Source: an uncultured Collinsella sp. | GTDB taxonomy: Bacteria > Actinomycetota > Coriobacteriia > Coriobacteriales > Coriobacteriaceae | Length of the DNA stretch: 27,303 bases | Direction of reading: 5' to 3' | NCBI GenBank assembly: GCA_902470095.1 | Contig: CABRFG010000027.1 | Coordinates: 1 to 27,303, forward strand | Shown here: one piece after another, positions 22,123-27,303 of the stretch | How the letters are laid out: the number at the start of each line of letters is the position of its first letter | Numbering within the stretch: the first letter of the stretch is position 1 | The notes under the pieces: generated by a model | Told to the model about the DNA's origin: nothing | The model's database searches: none | What the model saw: the letters and a program-made list of their open reading frames with translations, nothing else | Program-made: the position numbers and the translations under genes

Positions 22123-22782
22123 CTACTCTCCGAGCATCTCTTGGAGCTTGGCTGCCACGGCGTGGCCCAGGCTCTCGTGGCTTTCGGGCATCATATGCAG
22201 GTAGTCGATATCACCCGGCTCGGCGAAATCGGCGGCATTCAAAAAGTCGCAGCCAAACTGCTCTGCCACGTGCGCATAGTACTCGCCAAAATGCTCAGAT
22301 GCCTCAACGGAATGCTCGTCAAAGTCGGTCATATACACATTGGCGATCTGCGGCTTGATCTTGATAGGAGCCATCAGCAGAATGCGCGGACAAGGCGCAG
22401 CGTCGGTCCACGGAAACGTGCGGACGGCGCGAATCAGTGCCATGGCGCCACGGGCGATATCGGAAGCTGTCACGTTAAAGACCGTCTTACAGTCGTTGGT
22501 GCCCAGCATGATCACAATGGCGTCCAGCGGCTTATGGGCCTCGAGCAGCATCGGAAGCGCGCGAATGCCGTTGAGGTTAGTGTCCAGATGGCACATATCG
22601 TCGCGCACCGTCGTGCGGCCGTTGAGCCCCTCCTCAATCACATGCCAGCCATCGCCTAGGTCACGCTGCGCCACGCCGCACCAGCGCACATCCTGCGCAT
22701 AGCGCACCGCGGTGCCATCGCGCATACCAGCCGGATCATAGCCATAGGTATTGCTATCACCAAAGCACAGAACGTTTTTCAT
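22123..22782 (-). CDS. SGNH/GDSL-type esterase
   Basis: 219-residue SGNH hydrolase, probably a cytosolic carbohydrate or acyl esterase since no signal peptide is seen. Block I is CFGDSNTYGYDP with Ser10, block II is LNGRTT, block III is MLGTNDCK (Asn96), and block V is D193-Y-L-H196 in DIDYLHMMPESH. All four catalytic blocks are intact. The FGDSNTYG form resembles the arylesterase/acyltransferase (TesA-like) branch. The ATG at 22782 follows AAGGAAGGG; the frame is open to 22848 but that part crosses the terminator of the upstream gene. It lies 75 bp below the PARG-like gene on the same strand, behind a strong terminator. Confidence 0.88.
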   Translation of the reverse strand: MKNVLCFGDSNTYGYDPAGMRDGTAVRYAQDVRWCGVAQRDLGDGWHVIEEGLNGRTTVRDDMCHLDTNLNGIRALPMLLEAHKPLDAIVIMLGTNDCKTVFNVTASDIARGAMALIRAVRTFPWTDAAPCPRILLMAPIKIKPQIANVYMTDFDEHSVEASEHFGEYYAHVAEQFGCDFLNAADFAEPGDIDYLHMMPESHESLGHAVAAKLQEMLGE

Positions 22783-22801
22783 CGTAAGCCCTTCCTTTAG
22801 T

Positions 22802-22832
22802 AAAAAGCCGACGGGAGCAGCCCCCGTCGGCT
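22802..22832 (-). terminator. Terminator of the PARG-like gene
   Basis: On the minus strand AGCCGACGGG and CCCGTCGGCT (22806-22815 and 22823-22832) form a perfect 10-bp stem running directly into TTTTTA. It ends only about 20 bp before the SGNH hydrolase start. Confidence 0.85.
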
Positions 22833-22857
22833 CGGCATGTCGCATCACGCGCGCCGT

Positions 22858-24006
22858 TTACAAGTATTTGCGCCAATCGTCATCGTCCTCATCGTCCTCG
22901 GCGGCAGCCTGGGCCTGCTCGGCGGCGCGAGCAGCCGCAGCGCGTGCGGCAACCTGGGCATAGGATTCCTCGTTACGCTCGGGGAAGCTTGCCAGCACGT
23001 GCTCGAACTTGGCGAAGTCCTCATCCCAGCGCGTAGAAGGCACGGCAAAGAACACCTGCTTGACCTTAAAGTCGCCCGATGCGAGCTCCTTACGGAAGAG
23101 CTCGGCCACGGCCTCGGCGTCAAAGCCGTTGTTGTCGCAACCCCAAGCACCCAGTACGAGCTTCTCGCGACCCAGCTCGTCGCAGATGGCAAGCACAAAG
23201 CGGATGCGATCGCGCAGAGCGTCGAGCAAGGCATCGTCGCTCACGCGATACTCCTGGCGAGCACGCTTGGCGTTGGGCGCGGCGGCCACGATTACGTCGG
23301 CATAGGCGTGCACATGGTTGCGGTCGAAGCGCACCGCGGGCACCACCAGCGCACGGTTGCGGTACAGCTCGCAGTTGATGTTGCGGCGACGGTTCTCACC
23401 GTACCACTTACGCTGCTTGTCGAGTACGTTGTACAGGTACGAATCTGCGCAGAGCGTCGCCTCCTGGCCCAGGTAGCCCTGGATATAGCCGCCGCCCGGA
23501 TTGGTAAACGAGGCAAAGACAAGCACGGCCATATCGCAGAACTGCGCATAGCCGCGGCCGTTATCGAGGATTGCCTGCGTAGCGGAGGCATCAAGCACAG
23601 TGACCTCGGGCAGGACCGGAGCAGCCTCCTCCGCGGGCGCGGACTCAGCCTCGTCGGCCGACTCGGTGAACTCGGGTGCCACCTCGGACTCGACCGCAGT
23701 CTCCACCTCAGCGGCCTCCACCTCGGCAGCCTCAACCTCGGCAGCGTCAGCCTCCACAACCTCGGCAACCGGCTCCTCGGCAGCCGCAGCCGCTTGGGCC
23801 TTGGCCTTCATCGCCGCGACAAAACCGGCAGGCATACCATCGAACTCGCGCACGCCGGTAAGCGAACGCTCGATGTCCTTGGCGCAGGCCTCGGACACAG
23901 CCGCCACATGGCGCTCGGCGGCCTTGGCACGCGCCTCGCGCTTGGGATTGGGCTGACCCGCTCGGTTAGACCTGCGGTTACGGTTCCTGTTGTCGACATC
24001 TGCCAT
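22858..24006 (-). CDS. Divergent bacterial PARG-like protein (TIGR02452/DUF2263)
   Basis: 382 residues. The catalytic-type domain (about 130-350) is that of microbial poly(ADP-ribose) glycohydrolase-like proteins. The signature FASFTNPGGGYIQGYLGQEA (165-183) has GGG at 171-173 and then QEA, where the family has GGG-x6-8-QEE, so the second catalytic Glu is Ala. LVLGAWGCDNNGFD (283-296) matches the usual LGAWGCGVFxND region with changes. The N-terminus is basic (RNRNRRSNRAG), followed by a low-complexity Ala/Glu stretch (about 70-130) with VEAAE repeats; the C-terminus is Ala-rich, then acidic (EDDEDDDD). The ATG follows GGAAAGGTGG. It may bind rather than hydrolyse ADP-ribose. Confidence 0.85.
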   Translation of the reverse strand: MADVDNRNRNRRSNRAGQPNPKREARAKAAERHVAAVSEACAKDIERSLTGVREFDGMPAGFVAAMKAKAQAAAAAEEPVAEVVEADAAEVEAAEVEAAEVETAVESEVAPEFTESADEAESAPAEEAAPVLPEVTVLDASATQAILDNGRGYAQFCDMAVLVFASFTNPGGGYIQGYLGQEATLCADSYLYNVLDKQRKWYGENRRRNINCELYRNRALVVPAVRFDRNHVHAYADVIVAAAPNAKRARQEYRVSDDALLDALRDRIRFVLAICDELGREKLVLGAWGCDNNGFDAEAVAELFRKELASGDFKVKQVFFAVPSTRWDEDFAKFEHVLASFPERNEESYAQVAARAAAARAAEQAQAAAEDDEDDDDWRKYL

Positions 24007-24072
24007 ACGTGGCCACCTTTCCTGTCGCTGCCGCTATCGGCTTTTTCCCATCCATCATACCCCGCCACGCAC

Positions 24073-24100
24073 AAAAAAGACGGCCCCGAAGGACCGCCTT
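24073..24100 (-). terminator. Terminator of the Bax inhibitor-1 family gene
   Basis: On the minus strand GGCGGTCC-TTCG-GGGCCGTC (two G-U pairs, UUCG tetraloop) runs into TTTTTT (24073-24078). It lies about 45 bp after the stop. Confidence 0.8.
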
Positions 24101-24145
24101 TCGTATCGTTTTACCGTGTCCGGCAGGAAACGTCGCAACGCCGCG

Positions 24146-24841
24146 CTAGTCGCGACGACCGAGAATGTTCAGGATGCGCAGGAACACGTTGATGATGTCC
24201 ACGAACAGATTGGACGCCATGAGCACCGCATTGGGCAGCGTGGGCGGCACCGTCGTGGCAACATAGGTGTCGTAGCCAATAAACCCGGCGAACACCACGA
24301 TCACGATCAGATCGGTGATGGACTGCGAGACGCCCATGAACATCAGCACGATCTCGACCAGAATCGTGGCAAGCAGGATGCCAAAGCCGATGCCGTACAC
24401 ACGCTGGAAGAACTTGGGGAAGGTCACGCCCAGCGCACCGAAGACAAAGGTGATAGCAGCGGTGGCGATAAAGGCGGTGTTGATAGTGGGCAGGTCGTAG
24501 TTGGCAAGGCCAAACGACGCGGTCAGGCCAAAGGTGCTCGCAAAGATCACGTAACCCACGAGCGACAGACCCACGGACTGCTTGCCCGCAGCAGCCGACA
24601 TCATGACGATGCCGACAATAGTCAGGATAAACGAGCCAAAGACCAGCGGCAAAGCGGCGCCGCTCATCATCATGCGGGCAAACGCCATGGTGCTCGTAAA
24701 GTAAGCACCGGCGCCCATGGCGCAAAAGCCCAAGAAGATGAGGGCAGACATGGCAAGATTGTACGCGCGCGGCGACATCCCCTTTGCGCGACTTGCGCCG
24801 GTCTCGATGGGGCCGTTCTGATAGCCCTGGATATCGTTCAT
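24146..24841 (-). CDS. Bax inhibitor-1/YccA family membrane protein
   Basis: 231-residue integral membrane protein of the BI-1/TMBIM (Pfam Bax1-I) family, bacterial relatives of which include YetJ, a pH-sensitive calcium leak channel. About seven hydrophobic segments follow a 35-residue polar N-terminus. The last carries FIGYDTYVATT, with the conserved Asp seen in YetJ-type pH sensing, and the C-terminal DIINVFLRILNILGRRD is typical. The ATG at 24841 follows GAAAGGACG; the ORF extends to 24865 without support. A TACAAT box lies at 24896-24901 upstream on the same strand, without a clear -35. Substrate is not readable. Confidence 0.9.
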   Translation of the reverse strand: MNDIQGYQNGPIETGASRAKGMSPRAYNLAMSALIFLGFCAMGAGAYFTSTMAFARMMMSGAALPLVFGSFILTIVGIVMMSAAAGKQSVGLSLVGYVIFASTFGLTASFGLANYDLPTINTAFIATAAITFVFGALGVTFPKFFQRVYGIGFGILLATILVEIVLMFMGVSQSITDLIVIVVFAGFIGYDTYVATTVPPTLPNAVLMASNLFVDIINVFLRILNILGRRD

Positions 24842-24919
24842 ACTTCGTCCTTTCAAAAAGCGCACGACAGCGCCGTAGGTGACAAGATTCCTGCCATTGT
24901 ACCCGAATGCCGCACGTCC

Positions 24920-25258
24920 TTACCTACGGCGCTCGCCCTCAAGCGTACGATCAAAGGCCCAGACCCACCAACGCATCAGGTGCGCCTGCGAGCCGTCCGC
25001 CCGCTCGCGCGTCTGGTCCTCCAGATACAACTCGGTCGCGTGCCCGCCAAAACGCACCTTATACGTTGACGTACGGATGCCGTGGACCGTTAAGCCAAAC
25101 CCGGTTGTCGAGATAATTTCGTCAATCGTAAAACAACGGCCGTCGACCCAGCAGACGGTGACCGGCACGACCTGTCCGCCCGCGAGGATGCGAGCCACGA
25201 CGTCCACATACTGCTTGTGCACGCGCCGAGTTTTGCCGTCTGTCTGTCGATATTCCAT
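24920..25258 (-). CDS. Small hypothetical protein
   Basis: 112 residues from the ATG at 25258 (MEYRQTDGK). It is soluble, with no signal or membrane segment. A central stretch VVPVTVCWVDGRCFTIDEI is followed by beta-like GFGLTVHGIRTSTYKVRFGG and ELYLEDQ, ending in an amphipathic, Trp-rich HLMRWWVWAFDRT. I cannot name the family; small single-domain proteins with a WxDGRxFxIDE pattern occur in Actinobacteria and Firmicutes. AGGGGG precedes the ATG very closely, so the start could be slightly different. It is upstream of the BI-1 gene on the same strand (about 80 bp) and might share a transcript with it. Confidence 0.72.
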   Translation of the reverse strand: MEYRQTDGKTRRVHKQYVDVVARILAGGQVVPVTVCWVDGRCFTIDEIISTTGFGLTVHGIRTSTYKVRFGGHATELYLEDQTRERADGSQAHLMRWWVWAFDRTLEGERRR

Positions 25259-25452
25259 GCCCCCTATTATCGAACGCGTGTTTGCATGTTGTAAAGCGAA
25301 CAGACTGTGGTTTTGGGGTGTTGGGGCGCGCACGCGTGTCCTCATGGCGTGTTAGCAAAAAGAATACCCGCGGTCAACAGGGCAAATATTCAATTTTAGT
25401 GCCAAAAAATTCACTTCTCCCATCAGAACTCGGTAAAGAAACCCGCAGGAGG

Positions 25453-25461
25453 TGATACGAT
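25453..25461 (+). promoter_or_regulatory. Candidate extended -10 promoter of pit
   Basis: TGATACGAT lies about 47 bp before the pit ATG, identical to the extended -10 before the aminopeptidase gene and close to that of ndk. It overlaps an AGGAGGTGAT stretch that would otherwise look like an orphan SD. The upstream DNA (25346-25446) is AT-rich, with ATTCA repeated about 20 bp apart; a phosphate-regulator site is possible but unproven. Confidence 0.4.
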
Positions 25462-25508
25462 TTATCATGTTTTTGTAACGTGTCTGCAAACTTCGAGAAA
25501 GCCCATAT

Positions 25509-26558
25509 ATGGACGTAACGTTCTCAACCTTCCTCGGCCAAATTGTGTCGAACCCAGTCCTTGCCGTCACCGTGATTCTCGCGCTCGGCGCCATCTTCGT
25601 CAACGGATGGACCGACGCGCCCAACGCCATCGCGACCTGCGTCACTACGCGTTGCATGCCCGCCCGCGCCGCCATTCTCATGAGCGCCGCATTCAACTTC
25701 CTCGGCGTGCTCATCATGACGCACTTTAACGCGAGCGTCGCCAACACCATTTCACATATCGTCGACTTTGGCGGAAACAGCACCATGGCGCTTGCCTGTC
25801 TGTGCGCGGCTCTGTTCTCCATCGTCGTCTACGGTGCCACGGCGTCGCGTTTTGGCATCCCCACTTCGCAAAGCCACAGCCTTATCGCCGGCCTGACCGG
25901 TGCCGCTATCGCCCTCGGCGGCGCGAACAGCGTCAACGTCCACGAGTGGATGAAGGTCATCTACGGCCTGGCGCTCTCCATCGGCCTGGGCTTTGTCATG
26001 GGCTGGATCCTGTGCAAACTCGTCTCGATTCTGTTTGCCGCCGCCAATAGGCGACGTGCCAACGTCTTCTTTAAATACGCTCAGATCGCGAGTGCCGCGG
26101 CCATGAGCTTTATGCATGGCGCGCAGGATGGACAGAAGTTCATCGGCGTGCTCTTTTTAGGCGTGGCCTTCGCCAACGGCCAGACGAGCGTCGGCGATGC
26201 CGGCATCCCCATCTGGATCATGCTGCTGTGCTCGGCCACCATGGGCATCGGCACCAGCGTGGGCGGCGAGCGCATCATCAAGTCCGTCGGCCAGAGCATG
26301 GTCAAGCTCGAGAAGTATCAGGGCTTCTCCGCCGACCTCGCGGGCGCCGCGAATCTGCTGCTTGCCACCCTTACCGGTATCCCCGTGTCCTCCACCCACA
26401 TCAAGACCTGCGCCATCATGGGCGTCGGTGCCGTCAAGCGCCTTTCGGCCATCAACTTCGGCGTGGTCAAGGACATGATGTTCACCTGGTTCTTCACCTT
26501 CCCCGCCTGCGGACTCATCAGCTTTGTCATGGCCAAGCTGTTCATGATGTTCATCTAG
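25509..26558 (+). CDS. pit: Inorganic phosphate transporter, PiT family
   Basis: 349-residue integral membrane permease, about ten helices, moving phosphate (often as a metal-phosphate complex) with protons or sodium. The two inverted PiT repeats are seen as NGWTDAPNAIATCVTTR (32-48) and HGAQDGQKFIGV (about 205-216). PTSQSHSLIAGLTGAA and GIPVSSTHIKTCAIMGVG are the paired re-entrant segments. The repeats read NGWTDAPNA and HGAQDGQK rather than the common NGFNDAPNA and HGANDAQK, mild variants. The SD (GAGAAAG) is weak. The DUF47 gene follows 67 bp later, the usual partner. Confidence 0.93.
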   Translation: MDVTFSTFLGQIVSNPVLAVTVILALGAIFVNGWTDAPNAIATCVTTRCMPARAAILMSAAFNFLGVLIMTHFNASVANTISHIVDFGGNSTMALACLCAALFSIVVYGATASRFGIPTSQSHSLIAGLTGAAIALGGANSVNVHEWMKVIYGLALSIGLGFVMGWILCKLVSILFAAANRRRANVFFKYAQIASAAAMSFMHGAQDGQKFIGVLFLGVAFANGQTSVGDAGIPIWIMLLCSATMGIGTSVGGERIIKSVGQSMVKLEKYQGFSADLAGAANLLLATLTGIPVSSTHIKTCAIMGVGAVKRLSAINFGVVKDMMFTWFFTFPACGLISFVMAKLFMMFI

Positions 26559-26625
26559 TCAAACCGAGCGTCCATCCGGACCGTAATACCTCGCCCACCC
26601 GACTTCGCCTCGAAAGGACCCACTC

Positions 26626-27249
26626 ATGGCAAAGAAACCCGATTCGTTCTACTTCGACAACTACGTCGCCTGCGCCGACCTTGCCGTCCAGGCCGCTGAG
26701 CTGCTCACCAAGATTTTCGAGAACTTCGATCCCGCAAGGATTCACGATATGCTCAACAAGATGCACGCGATCGAGCATGCGGCCGATAAGAAGCACCATG
26801 AGCTTGAGGACGCTCTGCTCACGGCCTTTATCACCCCGCTTGAGCGCGAGGACCTGGACCTGATGAGCTGCTCGCTCGACACCGTGCTCGACCGTATCGA
26901 GGGCGTCGTGCAGCGCGTCTACTTCACCAACATCCAGAGCATCCATCCCGATGCCATCGTGATCGCCCACAAGGTGACCGACGCCTGCCGCGCCATGAAG
27001 GACCTGATGGTCGAGCTGCCCAACTACCGCAAGTCCAAGACGCTGCGCGAACTCGTCATCCAGATCAACACGATCGAGTCCGAGGCCGACGAGCTCTACA
27101 TCAACGCTATGCGCAACCTGCACGTCAACGGCAAGGACCCGCTCGAGGTCATCGCTTGGCGTGACGTCTACGCCTTCCTGGAGTACTGCGCTGACTGCTG
27201 TGAGAATGTGGCCGATGTTGTGGATTCGATTGTCATGAAGAACAGTTAA
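26626..27249 (+). CDS. DUF47/PhoU-like protein paired with Pit
   Basis: 207-residue, nearly all-helical protein of the DUF47 (TIGR00153, PhoU-like) family, thought to regulate the adjacent Pit transporter at the membrane face. Typical features are the N-terminal YFDNYVACADLAVQAAELL helix, the acidic/His-rich IEHAADKKHHELEDALLTAFITPLEREDL segment (about 50-78), which is the likely metal site, and the mirrored NTIESEADELY helix with RDVYAFLEYCADCCENVADVV at the end. The ATG follows GAAAGGACC. It lies 67 bp after pit on the same strand, likely one operon. After the stop, 27250-27303 holds a short CCGGC/GCCGG dyad and the window ends. Confidence 0.93.
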   Translation: MAKKPDSFYFDNYVACADLAVQAAELLTKIFENFDPARIHDMLNKMHAIEHAADKKHHELEDALLTAFITPLEREDLDLMSCSLDTVLDRIEGVVQRVYFTNIQSIHPDAIVIAHKVTDACRAMKDLMVELPNYRKSKTLRELVIQINTIESEADELYINAMRNLHVNGKDPLEVIAWRDVYAFLEYCADCCENVADVVDSIVMKNS

Positions 27250-27303
27250 TTGGGGGTATGTGTCCCGGCGGCGAAGGGCCGGCACCTGTTTGCTTTCTCA
27301 CTC

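Noticed and set aside
25447..25456. Perfect anti-SD complement AGGAGGTGAT without a start codon
   Set aside because: It overlaps an extended -10 (TGATACGAT) at the expected distance from pit; the nearest ATG is too far and opens only a three-codon frame.

Overview
The window looks like chromosomal backbone of a high-GC anaerobic actinobacterium of the class Coriobacteriia, most likely Collinsella. This is an inference from three things. Codon use has strong GC at third positions. Ribosome binding sites are mostly GAAAGG/AAAGGAG. The gene set is that of a gut anaerobe: cysteine desulfidase CyuA, a C_GCAxxG_C_C redox protein, a four-domain ribosomal protein S1, and a bacterial type A RNase P RNA. 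I see no rRNA or tRNA gene, CRISPR array, insertion sequence or prophage.

Layout. 1-1.85 kb: metY (cut by the window edge) diverges from a C_GCAxxG_C_C protein gene. 1.9-4.6 kb, minus strand: yigZ, rnpB and rpsA. 4.95-8.5 kb: a HAD hydrolase (+) converges on cyuA (-), then rpiB (+) converges on ndk (-). 8.9-12.1 kb: arginine genes argG and argH (-), separated by a strong terminator and a 56-residue small gene. 12.2-16.5 kb: a doubtful AT-richer ORF and a Cof-type HAD phosphatase (+) converge on polA (-). 16.7-19.5 kb: an M18 aminopeptidase and yaaA (+), then a one-TM hypothetical (-). 19.6-22.1 kb: a TPP riboswitch, thiC and thiD. 22.1-25.3 kb, minus strand: an SGNH hydrolase, a divergent PARG-like protein (TIGR02452/DUF2263), a Bax inhibitor-1 family membrane protein and a small hypothetical. 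25.5-27.25 kb: a pit phosphate permease with its DUF47/PhoU-like partner.

Functional groups. argG and argH give the last two steps of arginine synthesis. thiC and thiD make the pyrimidine half of thiamin under TPP control. pit and DUF47 form a phosphate uptake unit. metY and cyuA bear on sulfur amino acid synthesis and breakdown.

The most unusual content lies between genes. Two copies (2662-2777 and 5755-5869) of a ~97-nt hairpin share a conserved core, while their outer stems differ in sequence but stay paired. A 130-bp element at 13498-13627 has perfect 34-bp inverted arms. A 67-bp near-palindrome precedes yaaA. Together these suggest dispersed structured repeats or an undescribed RNA family. 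In the coding part, the PARG-like protein has QEA where the family has the catalytic QEE. No multi-gene defence or biosynthetic system is evident.
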